A stretch of 64,000 bases of DNA, taken from positions 434,001 through 498,000 of the forward strand of contig NZ_SJKD01000004.1 of the NCBI RefSeq assembly GCF_004331485.1, given 5' to 3'. Position numbers and translations under genes: made by a program. Below the pieces are notes generated by a model that did no database searches, was not told the origin of the DNA, and saw nothing but the letters and a program-made list of their open reading frames with translations. The first letter of the stretch is position 1. Every line of letters begins with the position of its first letter. This document shows, piece after piece, positions 25,864 through 34,739 of this stretch. The DNA comes from Kribbella capetownensis (GTDB lineage: Bacteria > Actinomycetota > Actinomycetes > Propionibacteriales > Kribbellaceae).

Positions 25864-26058
25864 ATGAACCAGCACCGGATGGTCCTCGAAGCGGACAACG
25901 GAGCGGAGCTCCTGTTCGTCTGCCCGTACGACGGCTGTGGTCGTCGCCTCGTGCTCAAGCGGTCGGGCGGACTGACGGTCCTCGACCGAGGTGACTTCTT
26001 CGCCTTGCACTCCGGAGGCACCCAGGGCCTGGAGATCGAGGCCGGAATCGGCGGCTGA
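25864..26058 (+). CDS. Small conserved-looking protein with CPYDGC motif
   Basis: A 64-residue protein with an excellent AGGAGG site seven bases before the ATG, so it is very likely translated. It has two Cys in CPYDGC followed by a basic stretch and a beta-rich tail ending in GLEIEAGIGG. Two Cys alone could form half of a metal site or a disulfide. I do not recognise the family. It is divergent from the RecQ-like gene, 96 bases apart. Confidence 0.7.
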   Translation: MNQHRMVLEADNGAELLFVCPYDGCGRRLVLKRSGGLTVLDRGDFFALHSGGTQGLEIEAGIGG

Positions 26059-26191
26059 CCTGCGGGTTTCCGCTTAGTCAAGGCTGAGCGCGGCCGCTCA
26101 GCGCTACTGCGGCGGGTCGCTCAGCGCTGCCGGGCACTCTCTCGGTGAGGCGCGCCCATCCAGGGCCGCCCACCCACTTGGGGGAGTAGTC

Positions 26192-26668
26192 ATGCAGCAG
26201 TTCGATCCCAACATTCCCGGCCTGATCCAGGGCGAAGTGACCACCGTCACGATCATCGACCCTGCCGGTGAGTTTCCGCCCTTCCAGGTCGGCAACCACG
26301 TCCTGGACCGCACGGACGCGTTCAAGATCAGCGTGAAGTGGGAGGTCACCGGCCCGCTGCGGCCACTGTGGCTGTCCGCGCTCGGTGGCAAGTGGAACGT
26401 CCAGGCATTCGCCGAGTCCCTCGGCGGTGGTCCTGAGATTCTGCTGGCCGCCGACAACACCGTGGACGCCGACCCGGCCGTCTCGAACTACGCCGTGGAG
26501 CTCAACGTTGCGCCGAACACCCTGGACGAGGGGAATCCGGGCAGCCAGGTCAGCGGGATCTACAAGGTCGTGGTCTCGGTCTTCCTCGACAGCAACCTGG
26601 GCGCCCCAGGGTTCGACATGACCGGGTTCAACGAGGGCCCGATCATCCAGGTCGAGGACCCGCAGTAG
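26192..26668 (+). CDS. Protein of unknown function, 158 residues
   Basis: A soluble protein with no signal peptide or membrane segment. It is acidic and appears beta-rich (alternating VTTVTIIDPAGEF, FKISVKWEVTG and YKVVVSVFL stretches), possibly an immunoglobulin-like or jelly-roll fold. GGGGGAG upstream of the ATG supports translation. I do not recognise the family. A strong two-way terminator separates it from the convergent BTAD-type regulator. Confidence 0.7.
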   Translation: MQQFDPNIPGLIQGEVTTVTIIDPAGEFPPFQVGNHVLDRTDAFKISVKWEVTGPLRPLWLSALGGKWNVQAFAESLGGGPEILLAADNTVDADPAVSNYAVELNVAPNTLDEGNPGSQVSGIYKVVVSVFLDSNLGAPGFDMTGFNEGPIIQVEDPQ

Positions 26669-26717
26669 CCGCGAGTCTGATCCCCTTCGCTTCCCGGGGG
26701 TCAGTTGCTCCGTAGCC

Positions 26718-26756
26718 GACCGGGTCGTGTCCCTGAGCCAGGGACGCGACCCGGTC
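26718..26756. terminator. Bidirectional terminator hairpin
   Basis: An 18-bp stem with a single G-T wobble and an AGC loop (arms 26718-26735 and 26739-26756). It sits between convergent genes and touches the stop codon of the BTAD regulator. There is no T-run, which is common in actinobacteria. It is the strongest hairpin I found in the window. Confidence 0.85.
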
Positions 26757-28488
26757 AGCGGAGCTCGGCCAGTTCCGCGGCGGAACCGTTCCGGATCTGG
26801 TCGTACAGCGCGCTGGTGCCGGGTGCAGGACTGGCGTCGATCGTGACCCGCAGGATCCGGGTGCAGAACTCGTATTGCCGCACTGCCTGATAGGTCCGGC
26901 CCTGGGCGGCGTAGCACCGCATCAGCAAGCGGTGCGCATCCTCGCGGCACGGGTCGATGTCCAGCATCCGGTGCGCAGTGGCAATGCAGTCGTCCACCCG
27001 GCCGTCGGCCAGGTCGATGCGGCTCAGCCGGTCCAACGCGTCGACGAGCTTGATGCGCAGGCTCTCCCGCGGCAGCAAGGTCCATTGCTCGAACGGCGCA
27101 TCCGCCGCGAAATCGCCACTGTAGAGCGCAATCGCCTGCTGGTACGCCGTTCTGGCCTCCTCGTGAAGGTGCGCCCGCTCAGCCGCGGCGGCGGTGCGCA
27201 GTCCTTGTTCGAAGGTCTCGACGTCGACCTCGACGTGCAGGTCCGGGTTGATGCGATACCGACCGTCGGCGTACTCCACGAGGTTGATCGCGGTGACTTC
27301 GAGGAAGGCACGGCGCAGGCCGCTGACCGCCACCTGCAGCCGGTTGCGTGCGGCGGAGGCCGGCACGTCGCGCCAGAACTCCTCGAGCAACTCGTCCCTC
27401 GAGCACGAGTGATTCCGGCGGGAGAGCAGATACCGCAGGACGCTCGTACCTCTCTGACCGTTCCAGGACGTCACCGGCGAGCCGTCGACCCGCACCTCGA
27501 GAGGGCCGAACAGTCGCGCTTGGAGCAGACCGTGTCGCGTCGCCGACCGGTTGCGCAGGCTCCCGGGGTACGCCGGCACCGGCCGATCGCTACTGAACCA
27601 GCGACGTTTGGTATCCGTTGGCCGGGTCAGTTCTCGCCGAAGGGATGGACCCCAGATCGGGCGCAGCCAGCCCCACTGCTGCTCCATCGGCACCAACCAC
27701 GGTCGAAGCTGGCCGGACGCGATCGGTCCCGTGCCCATCTGCGGATGCCAATAGCCAACCGTCAGCGCGACCTGCAGCGCACTCCGCTGATCCGGCGTCA
27801 GCTGATCGAGCAGTCCCGCGGTCAAGCGGCCGAGTAGCGACGACAGGCTGCGTGCGGAGCCGAGGGCCTCATCCACGGCGTCCGGGGACCACAGCTGTGC
27901 GGCGTCCAGTACGTCTCCGAGCACAGCCGCGTGCCGGCCGGCGTACCTCAGGAGCCGTGCGCGGTTGTGGGCTGACTCGAGAGCAGCTTCGTCAACCAGG
28001 TCGGACGCCGGGACCACGCAGTCCGGTCCTCGGCCGAGCGGTGGATGCAACCGGCCTTCGGCGACCACCACCATTCGGACGCTCCGATCGATGACGGCGG
28101 GCCGGATCGCCTTGACCAGCCGGGCGACGCCCGGGGTCAGTCGGCTGCCGAGCTCGAGCACGATCACCGCGCCTTCCGGTGCTCCTTGGATCTCGTCGCC
28201 GAGTCGAGCAGCCGGAAGTCGTCCGGTCTCAAGCTCACCAGGTGACCAGCGATGCTTGCAGGCCGCGGCCAGGGACTGCGCCAGGTCCGTCGGGCGTACG
28301 TCGTGGGCACGCAACCAGACGCAATCGTGCAGCCGCTGCCAACTGTCGACCACGCCGGCCAACCGCTCGGCGGCGTACGAACCTGGTACACCTCGGACCA
28401 CGGAAATCGGAGCCTCCGCGATACGCCGCACCCCCGGAGTGATCGCGCTCGCGGCGGCCAGGGGGCGAAGGACCGGCGGCAGGTACAT
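26755..28488 (-). CDS. BTAD-domain (SARP-like) transcriptional regulator
   Basis: A 577-residue protein. The last about 250 residues are an OmpR-type winged helix (LFGPLEVRVDGSPV, LLSRRNHSCSRDELLEEFW) followed by a BTAD helical domain (DVETFEQGL, AIALYSGDF, DALDRLSRIDLADGR), as in SARP/AfsR-class activators. The N-terminal half resembles the ATPase and adaptor regions of MalT/LuxR-like proteins but lacks a Walker A motif, so it is probably a sensor remnant. Domain order (sensor first, DNA-binding later) is inverted compared with AfsR. ATG 28488 is preferred over TTG 28500. Target unknown; its convergent neighbour is the 158-residue unknown protein. Confidence 0.82.
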   Translation of the reverse strand: MYLPPVLRPLAAASAITPGVRRIAEAPISVVRGVPGSYAAERLAGVVDSWQRLHDCVWLRAHDVRPTDLAQSLAAACKHRWSPGELETGRLPAARLGDEIQGAPEGAVIVLELGSRLTPGVARLVKAIRPAVIDRSVRMVVVAEGRLHPPLGRGPDCVVPASDLVDEAALESAHNRARLLRYAGRHAAVLGDVLDAAQLWSPDAVDEALGSARSLSSLLGRLTAGLLDQLTPDQRSALQVALTVGYWHPQMGTGPIASGQLRPWLVPMEQQWGWLRPIWGPSLRRELTRPTDTKRRWFSSDRPVPAYPGSLRNRSATRHGLLQARLFGPLEVRVDGSPVTSWNGQRGTSVLRYLLSRRNHSCSRDELLEEFWRDVPASAARNRLQVAVSGLRRAFLEVTAINLVEYADGRYRINPDLHVEVDVETFEQGLRTAAAAERAHLHEEARTAYQQAIALYSGDFAADAPFEQWTLLPRESLRIKLVDALDRLSRIDLADGRVDDCIATAHRMLDIDPCREDAHRLLMRCYAAQGRTYQAVRQYEFCTRILRVTIDASPAPGTSALYDQIRNGSAAELAELR

Positions 28489-28601
28489 ATCTCTACCCAA
28501 GTCCGTCCGTTGTGCGACTCATGGCGATGCATCCCCCTCCGCGCAGGCGCGCGCTCACGGACTGGATGCACACGGTGCCGATCCTGATACGCGTTCAACT
28601 G

Positions 28602-29075
28602 CTAAACCCGAACCGGACTCTCATCGGGCCCTGGTGGTTCGAAGTCGGCCAGATGCGCTTCCAGAACCACGTCCGCTACGTCCCCCCGAGCCAGGCTGCG
28701 TCGGTTGCCGGCCTGGCGCCGGCGGATGGTGGTGTGGGCAACGTCCAGGTAGACGAGCACGAACCCGGCGCCGGCGGCCAGGGATCGCCAGCCGTCGCGC
28801 AGTGAGCGCAGCGAGCTGGTGTCGTCGACGATCACTGTCCGGCCGGCGTCGAGCAGGGCGCGGACTTCGGCCCGCGCGAGCTCGTGGGTGCGGATCCACT
28901 CTTCGACCGGGATCCCGTCACCGCCCCACAGTCCACGGCGTTCGTTGATCTCGTCGAGGCTGACCACCACTGCGTCGACCTTCTGCGCGAGAGCCTGCGC
29001 ATAGGTGCTCTTGCCGGAGTACGCCGTACCGCACATCAGCACCAGCAGGCCTGGGCCTGCGGGGTGGTTCGACAT
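28602..29075 (-). CDS. P-loop kinase-like AAA_33 protein
   Basis: A 157-residue NTP-binding protein with Walker A GTAYSGKS at 16-23, a central SLDEINERRG segment, IVDDTSSLRSLRDGW (Walker B-like), and a C-terminal RRRQAGNRR arginine-rich lid. This architecture is shared by small-molecule and polynucleotide kinases and zeta-toxin-like enzymes. The substrate cannot be assigned. The ATG at 29075 lies 1 base after the stop of a 45-residue upstream ORF, so coupling is likely. A longer frame upstream is unlike coding sequence. Confidence 0.78.
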   Translation of the reverse strand: MSNHPAGPGLLVLMCGTAYSGKSTYAQALAQKVDAVVVSLDEINERRGLWGGDGIPVEEWIRTHELARAEVRALLDAGRTVIVDDTSSLRSLRDGWRSLAAGAGFVLVYLDVAHTTIRRRQAGNRRSLARGDVADVVLEAHLADFEPPGPDESPVRV

Positions 29076-29076
29076 G

Positions 29077-29214
29077 TCAGTGACGGCCTTCGAGGCCGAT
29101 GGACGCTTCCTCGGCGCGGCGGGCGGCGTTCTCGAGCAGGACCAGCAGGAGCAGGTCGAACAGCGACCGGCGGTCGCCTCGCTCGCGAGTCTCGGCCGCG
29201 TCACTTCGCTCCAT
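29077..29214 (-). CDS. Possible small gene upstream of the P-loop kinase
   Basis: A 45-residue ORF whose TGA is one base from the kinase ATG. It has a charged N-terminus (MERSDAAETRERG) and an amphipathic Leu-rich helix (LFDLLLLVLLENAARR). About 84% of its third codon positions are G or C, as in neighbouring genes. No ribosome-binding site is obvious. It could be a partner or leader peptide of the kinase. I do not recognise the family. Confidence 0.5.
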   Translation of the reverse strand: MERSDAAETRERGDRRSLFDLLLLVLLENAARRAEEASIGLEGRH

Positions 29215-29239
29215 CGTCGGAGCGTAGTGTGCGCTGCTG

Positions 29240-30037
29240 TCAGGTGCCACTGCCCGCCGGTCCGTCGGCCTGTCGCCACAGGTCGAGCAAGAGTTGGTTC
29301 ACTTCGTCGGGGCGTTGCTGGTGCGGGGAGTGGTCAGCACCCTCGACCTGGATGAAGGTCGCGCCGGTCTGTGCGGCGATGAACCTTGAGGTGGCGATGA
29401 GCGCCTCCCCGGCCGCGGCGCGGTAGTCAGCCGGGGCCGTCTCCCAAGTGCCGGCCAGGACAAGCTTCGGATACGTCGCGGAGCGGATGGGCTCGAGCGG
29501 TACGTCGGCGTTCCAGCAGGGACGCTCGTGGAGCGCCGAACCAGCGGCGCGCAGGGACCATTCGTACGGCTCAGGAACGGCCTGGTCACCCCAGACAACC
29601 TTGAGATACTCCTCCGCCGTCATCGACTGAGTGCTCGGCCAGTAGCGGCGGTTGCCCTCGAGTGACTTGGCAACCACCGGATCCGAGGTCGCGACAGCCA
29701 GCGCCGCCGGCTCGATCAAAGCCAACGAGGCAACCAGCTCGGGTCGACGCCCGGCAGCGAGCATTGCGACCACACCGCCGTACGAATGCCCGACCAAGTG
29801 AGTCGGCTTGTCCATCAGAGCGATGACGTCATCCGCGTCGACGTCGTAGTCACTCATGTCCGTGTCCGGACTCTCCCCGAACCCCCGCCGATCCACGACC
29901 AGAATCCGCCGATCCCGTCCCAGCCCCCGCTGCCCAGCGAACGACGCCTGCCCCCAGGACAACGTCCCATGAACCAAAACCACCTGCCCACCCGAAGCCC
30001 CACCGTCGTCCCACACCGTCACGTGAATCGGCAGCAT
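29240..30037 (-). CDS. Alpha/beta hydrolase
   Basis: A 265-residue hydrolase of the abhydrolase-1 type. The oxyanion segment is LVHGTLSWG, the nucleophile Ser85 lies in GHSYGG, and the catalytic His is in GADHSPHQ. Asp is probably in the LVLAGTWE region, where the position is less clear. The ATG at 30037 was chosen; a TTG at 30043 is the alternative. Substrate unknown. It is divergent from an MFS transporter. Confidence 0.88.
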   Translation of the reverse strand: MLPIHVTVWDDGGASGGQVVLVHGTLSWGQASFAGQRGLGRDRRILVVDRRGFGESPDTDMSDYDVDADDVIALMDKPTHLVGHSYGGVVAMLAAGRRPELVASLALIEPAALAVATSDPVVAKSLEGNRRYWPSTQSMTAEEYLKVVWGDQAVPEPYEWSLRAAGSALHERPCWNADVPLEPIRSATYPKLVLAGTWETAPADYRAAAGEALIATSRFIAAQTGATFIQVEGADHSPHQQRPDEVNQLLLDLWRQADGPAGSGT

Positions 30038-30144
30038 CCCCAAACCCTAGGCGTCGAGCCGGTCAACCAGGCTGTCAACCGCTCAGGAACCGGCCATTGA
30101 CCGGAGCTGTTGGTGGGGGGACTTTTGGAGAGGGGGATGGTCGG

Positions 30145-31416
30145 ATGGCAGTGATTTCTGGACGGGTGGGGAGCGCCCGGACTGCAGAGGATCAGGTGCG
30201 TCGGGTGGGGTGGGGGTTCATCCTGCTGTACACGTTGGCGTACCTGAGTACTTGTCTGGTGTTGATCGCGCCGCTGCTGGTCACCTTGGCGTTGAAGGTG
30301 AACTCGTTGGTGGGGATCGAGCAGGCGCCGAGCAGGTTGGCACTGGTCGCCGGGATCGGTGGCCTGGTCGCGATGGTCTGCAATCCCTTCTTCGGCAAGC
30401 TGAGCGACCGTACGACGTCGCGGCTGGGCATGCGGCGGCCGTGGATGGTCGTCGGCCTGGTGGGTGGTTCGCTGGGCATTCTCGTGGTCGCGGTGGCGCC
30501 GAACATCCTGGTCGTGCTCGTCGGGTGGTGCACTGCCCAGCTGTTCTTCAACGCTCTGCTCGCCGTGCAGGTGGCGGTTCTGCCGGATCAGGTCCCGGCG
30601 ACGCAACGCGGCGTGGTCGCCGGCGTACTGGGCGTATGTCTGCCGATCGCCTCGGTCAGCGGGACCTTCTTCGTCAAACTGTTCACCGGGAACCAGCTCG
30701 CGATGTTCCTGGCCCCTTGCGTGATCGGCGGGTTCTTCATTCTTCTGTTCGCGGTGGTTCTCGACGATCGCCGGCTGAACAAGGCAGACAGGCCGCCCTG
30801 GTCACTGCGAGAGTTCGCCGGCACGTTCTACGTCTCACCGCGCAAGAACCCGGACTTCGCCTGGGCCTTCGTCAGCCGGTTCCTGTTCGTACTGGCGTAC
30901 GCGTTCCTGTTCACCTACCAGGCCTATTACCTGCTGGAGAAGATCGGGAGTGCCGAGGCCGACGTACCGCGACAGATCTTCCTCGGCACGCTGATCCAGT
31001 CCAGTGTCATCGTTGTCGCATCGCTCGTCGGTGGCCGGCTGTCCGACTGGACGGGGAGGCGGAAGGTCTTCGTCCTCAGTGCGTCGATTGTCTACGGGCT
31101 GGCGATGCTCGTCATCGGTGTTGCGGTCAGCGTCAACGGCTATCTGATCGGGATGGCGATCGGCGGGCTCGGATTCGGCATCTACATGGCCGTCGATCTG
31201 GCGCTCGTTGTCGACGTACTGCCGGACAAGGCCAACGCGGCCAAGGACCTCGGCGTACTCAACATCGCGGGCGCGCTCCCCGGATCGGTCGCGGCGGCGA
31301 TCGCTCCGGCCATCCTCGCGGTCGGCGGCGGCAGCTACGGCGTGCTGTACGGCGTTGCCGGAGTGTGCGCGATCGTCGGGGCGTTCGCCATCCTGCCCGT
31401 GAAGAGCGCCCGCTGA
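30145..31416 (+). CDS. MFS transporter
   Basis: A 423-residue major facilitator with 12 predicted membrane segments. The loop 2-3 signature is GKLSDRTTSRLGMRRPW, and a second copy in the middle reads GGRLSDWTGRRK. It resembles the glycoside-pentoside-hexuronide/sugar-permease-like MFS group more than drug exporters, but no substrate can be given. ATG 30145 follows a GAGAGGGGG stretch. An upstream start at 30097 would add a glycine-rich, unlikely N-terminus. Confidence 0.85.
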   Translation: MAVISGRVGSARTAEDQVRRVGWGFILLYTLAYLSTCLVLIAPLLVTLALKVNSLVGIEQAPSRLALVAGIGGLVAMVCNPFFGKLSDRTTSRLGMRRPWMVVGLVGGSLGILVVAVAPNILVVLVGWCTAQLFFNALLAVQVAVLPDQVPATQRGVVAGVLGVCLPIASVSGTFFVKLFTGNQLAMFLAPCVIGGFFILLFAVVLDDRRLNKADRPPWSLREFAGTFYVSPRKNPDFAWAFVSRFLFVLAYAFLFTYQAYYLLEKIGSAEADVPRQIFLGTLIQSSVIVVASLVGGRLSDWTGRRKVFVLSASIVYGLAMLVIGVAVSVNGYLIGMAIGGLGFGIYMAVDLALVVDVLPDKANAAKDLGVLNIAGALPGSVAAAIAPAILAVGGGSYGVLYGVAGVCAIVGAFAILPVKSAR

Positions 31417-31562
31417 CTCTGGGCCCGCGTCGGCGGTGCCAGCGGGGGTCCTCATCTTCCTGCTGGCTGCAATGCGCATCGGGTGCTGGCTGCGACGACA
31501 CGTGGGCAGGGGCGGGCCAGTCTTGCTGGTACTAGCTTCCCCGCGGTGAAAGGAGCCGCACG

Positions 31563-31871
31563 ATGAGCCTCTCGATGGACCTGCCCGCGGCGGGGGCGAT
31601 GTCCGGGAGTTGGATGTTCAGCGCTGCGTGTGCGGGCCTGGACCCGGAGTTGTTCTTCCCGATCGGGACCACGGGACCCGCGATTCTGCAGATCGAACAG
31701 GCCAAGCAGGTCTGCTGCGGCTGCGGTGTGCTCGAGGAGTGCCGTCGTTGGGCCCTGAACACCCGGCAAGAAGCGGGGGTGTGGGGCGGGCTGTCCGAGG
31801 AGGAGCGCCGCGCCCTCAGGCAACGCAGGATCGAAAACCGGCGGCGCGAAGTCCGTCAATTGTTCGATTGA
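31563..31871 (+). CDS. WhiB-family iron-sulfur regulator
   Basis: A 102-residue Wbl protein. Conserved Cys23 and the C-x-x-C plus Cys cluster (Cys51, Cys54, Cys60) bind a 4Fe-4S cluster; Cys52 is an extra cysteine. The G-V-W-G-G turn and a basic C-terminal tail (RQRRIENRRRE) follow. Wbl proteins bind the primary sigma factor and DNA and respond to redox or nitric oxide. AAGGAG lies seven bases before the ATG. Which paralogue it is cannot be said. Confidence 0.95.
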   Translation: MSLSMDLPAAGAMSGSWMFSAACAGLDPELFFPIGTTGPAILQIEQAKQVCCGCGVLEECRRWALNTRQEAGVWGGLSEEERRALRQRRIENRRREVRQLFD

Positions 31872-32149
31872 AGCGGAATACCGGTTTTGCAATTGACCAA
31901 CTTCGGCCTCCTCGAGTGCATCTAACTGGTGTCCAAGGGGGGCATCGTGAAATGTGTTCACACAACTATCCACATCCGCAGACCGATCCGCACCGCGTAC
32001 GCCCTACCGGCGATCACTGCACCACCGGTGGGAGCCTTCGCTGTACCTGCGTTCGCCGGCGCCACCACATCGACGACCGTCAACGCTGCCACCGCTTGTC
32101 CCGCCGCTTGGGCCTCATTGCCTGAGGCAAGTAACCGGCGTGGTTCCGC

Positions 32150-33118
32150 ATGCGCTCAGTGAACGTCGTACTGCCGGATGGCTATGGCGTTCGGACTCCT
32201 GAGCCATCCGATGCTGTGGGGATTTTCGGGCTCATGGCGGCGTACAACACGGCGGTGGTCGGGTTTGCCGATTGCACGCTGGACGAGATTGCCGATGGCC
32301 TCGTCGAGCCCGGTTTCGATCCTTCGACGGACGGGTTTCTCGTCGTGGCGGCGGACGGGCGGCCGGTCGGCTATGGGATGGCGCTGGCCAAAGGCGACCA
32401 CGAGGTCGTCGGAATCGAGGTGACGTCAGCGGAGCCCGAGGTCGCTGCCTGGCTGTTGGATCAGACGCTGCTGCGCGCGAGGCAGATGGGGCGTGCGAGA
32501 GGACACGCCGAGGTCGCCGTCGATGCGTGGGTCTACCGCGCTGACGAGTCGTTCCGCGCTCTGCTGGCCGACCGCGATTTCACCGCCAGTACGACGTACC
32601 ACCGGATGCGGATCGACCACACCGGACCCGTCGCCACGCCGGATCCACCAGCAGGCGTCGTCGTACGCCGCGGAGCCTTCGACGACGCAACCCGCTGGAC
32701 TGCTCACGAGGTCATCATCGACAGCTTCCGCGGCCAGTTCGGCTTCGTCCCGCGTCCGCACGACGAGTGGGTCGAGGCGCTCGGAGCGAGTTCGACCTTC
32801 GACTGGTCCCAGCTGACTGTGCTCAAGGTCGATGGGCAGGCAGTCGCTGTGCGGAGTTGCAACGACGAGTTCGTCGAGGCCGAGAACTGTGGGTCCGTCG
32901 GAATGCTCGGGGTGGTCGAGGGCTTCCGGGGGCGGGGACTCGCGAAGTTCTTGCTGCGCGACTCCTTCGCCGCCGACGCGGTCGCCGGGCGGGCCGGCAC
33001 GATCCTGCACGTCGACACCAACAACCCGACCCCGGCACTCGGCCTCTACCTCTCGGTCGGCATGACGCCCACCATGATCTTCGAAGGCTGGCGCCGCGTC
33101 ATCCCGCTCGACACCTGA
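32150..33118 (+). CDS. Tandem GNAT acetyltransferase
   Basis: A 322-residue protein with two GNAT domains. The C-terminal one has the acetyl-CoA loop in VVEGFRGRGLAK and a following HVDTNNPTPALGLY segment; the N-terminal one is degenerate. This layout is that of mycothiol-synthase-like (MshD) proteins, although substrate identity cannot be assumed. ATG 32150 and GTG 32159 are both plausible starts. No gene partner is evident. Confidence 0.85.
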   Translation: MRSVNVVLPDGYGVRTPEPSDAVGIFGLMAAYNTAVVGFADCTLDEIADGLVEPGFDPSTDGFLVVAADGRPVGYGMALAKGDHEVVGIEVTSAEPEVAAWLLDQTLLRARQMGRARGHAEVAVDAWVYRADESFRALLADRDFTASTTYHRMRIDHTGPVATPDPPAGVVVRRGAFDDATRWTAHEVIIDSFRGQFGFVPRPHDEWVEALGASSTFDWSQLTVLKVDGQAVAVRSCNDEFVEAENCGSVGMLGVVEGFRGRGLAKFLLRDSFAADAVAGRAGTILHVDTNNPTPALGLYLSVGMTPTMIFEGWRRVIPLDT

Positions 33119-33166
33119 GATCTGCACGCGGCGAAAGTCACGCCGCGGTCCTACGATGGCGACACG

Positions 33167-33784
33167 ATGACGCCTACTCAGCTTCGTGCGTTCTCCGCGG
33201 TCGTGCGCCTCGGTTCGGTGAAGGCCGCCGCCGGTGAACTCGAGGTCACCGAGGCGGCCGTCTCCCTGCATGTTGCCCAACTGCGCAAGGAACTCGGGGA
33301 CCAGTTATTCACCCGGACGGCGTCGGGGCTGGCACTCACGCCCGGCGGGTTGCGGCTGGCCAGTCGCGCCGTGGAGTTGCTCGGACTGCAGAACCGGACG
33401 ATCCAGCAGGTCAGCCAGGCCGGGCGCGGCCGGAGACTGATGCGGATCGCCGCCTCGACCCTGTTCGCCGAGTACGCCGCCCCTGGCCTGATCGAGCTGT
33501 TCGCCGGCCGGGCCGATGACCTGGACGTCGAGCTGAGTGTGCATCATCCGCGCCAGTTCGCGGCGCTGCTGTCCGAGCGGTCGGTCGACGTTGCCCCCGG
33601 CCCGGTCCCGGCCGGTCTGCCCGAGTCGATCCGCCGCGTTCCCTTCCTGAACTACCGGCTCGTGGTGGGCGCCCTGACTCCTGAGGAGACCGCCGTCTCC
33701 GTCTGCGCCGAAATCATCGCCGAACGCGCCGGCCTGGAAGTCGTCCGCCCGCTAGGACAGGTGGAGACACCGATCCACCACTGA
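33167..33784 (+). CDS. Truncated LysR-type regulator
   Basis: The N-terminal winged helix is complete (about 1-60, TQLRAFSAVVRLGSVKAAA, LFTRTASGLALTPGG). The effector-binding domain stops early: the protein has 205 residues against about 290-310 in the family. The end falls 2 bases before the convergent hydrolase gene, so the missing part is not simply in another frame downstream. It may be a decayed or internally deleted gene that still binds DNA. Confidence 0.75.
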   Translation: MTPTQLRAFSAVVRLGSVKAAAGELEVTEAAVSLHVAQLRKELGDQLFTRTASGLALTPGGLRLASRAVELLGLQNRTIQQVSQAGRGRRLMRIAASTLFAEYAAPGLIELFAGRADDLDVELSVHHPRQFAALLSERSVDVAPGPVPAGLPESIRRVPFLNYRLVVGALTPEETAVSVCAEIIAERAGLEVVRPLGQVETPIHH

Positions 33785-33786
33785 CC

Positions 33787-34614
33787 TCAGACGGTGTCGG
33801 AGCGTACGTGGACCACGCGCACACCGGCGGGCAGTCGTGCGCTGCGGGTGAGCAGCGCGTCGTCCAGCCAGGCCTCGATCACTTCCGCCAGTTCCTCGGG
33901 GTGGTTGAAGTTCACCGCGTGCGCCGCCCCTTCGACGAGCACGACCGCCAGGTGCTGGGAAGCGAGCCGGCCCACCTCGTGGACGCGGGACGGAGGCGGC
34001 ATGAGTGGATCCCGGCCACCGAGGACGGCCAAGGTCGGTACGGGCGTGTGCAGCAACCGCTCCAGGGACGGGTACAGGGTCAGCTCGTGGAACAGGCGCA
34101 GACCGTTGACCGGTCCGAACCTCAGGTAGTCGGGCAGCGCGATCGGGGCCATCCTCGGGCTCTCGCGGATCACGTCCAGCGCCAACTGTCCGAGGGCGCG
34201 CGGCAACGGGCGGTTCTGAATGCCGCCGGCGGGCGAGACCAGCACCAGTCGGTGGACGCGCTCGGGTGCTTCGTGCGCCACCTCGAGGCCGATCGGACAG
34301 CCCATCGAGTTCCCGACCAGCACTGCCCGGTCGATGTCGAGCGCGTCGAGGACCGCGAGCAGGGCGCCGGCGAGCGCGGGAACATCCAGAACGCGGTCGC
34401 GTCTCTCGCTGCGCCCGTAGCCCGGCAGGTCGGGCACCACGTTGACCCATCGGCCGGCCAGCAGGCGAGCCGTGGGCATCATGTAAGACCCGGAGATCGC
34501 GAAGCCGTGGATGTGTACGACGGGCACGCCACTCCGGCCGACGCTGCGTCGGTAGAACACCGACCTGCCCTCGACCTGCACGTGCTCGGCTACCCACCCG
34601 TGGTCGGTGCCCAT
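33787..34614 (-). CDS. Alpha/beta hydrolase
   Basis: A 275-residue alpha/beta hydrolase of the MhpC/haloalkane-dehalogenase-like type. The oxyanion segment is HIHGFAISGSY, the nucleophile Ser103 is in GNSMG, the Asp is likely in LGGRDPLMPP, and the His is in GAAHAVNFNHPEE. The last points to C-C bond hydrolases or esterases of aromatic degradation, but the substrate is unknown. ATG 34614 was chosen; a longer frame reads into the divergent neighbour. Confidence 0.87.
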   Translation of the reverse strand: MGTDHGWVAEHVQVEGRSVFYRRSVGRSGVPVVHIHGFAISGSYMMPTARLLAGRWVNVVPDLPGYGRSERRDRVLDVPALAGALLAVLDALDIDRAVLVGNSMGCPIGLEVAHEAPERVHRLVLVSPAGGIQNRPLPRALGQLALDVIRESPRMAPIALPDYLRFGPVNGLRLFHELTLYPSLERLLHTPVPTLAVLGGRDPLMPPPSRVHEVGRLASQHLAVVLVEGAAHAVNFNHPEELAEVIEAWLDDALLTRSARLPAGVRVVHVRSDTV

Positions 34615-34739
34615 GGCGAATTTTCTCTCACCGGGATCAACCGATGGTTCATGCACACCGGATGAGGTTCTGCGGGTGCGGCAGAGACAGGCTGTGAACG
34701 GCGACCGAAGTCGCTGGACACCAATCCCAGGGAGAAGCC

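Noticed and set aside
31929..32162. A 77-codon frame before the tandem GNAT gene.
   Set aside because: Its Thr/Ala-rich content shows no family, there is no clear ribosome-binding site, and it overlaps the GNAT start.
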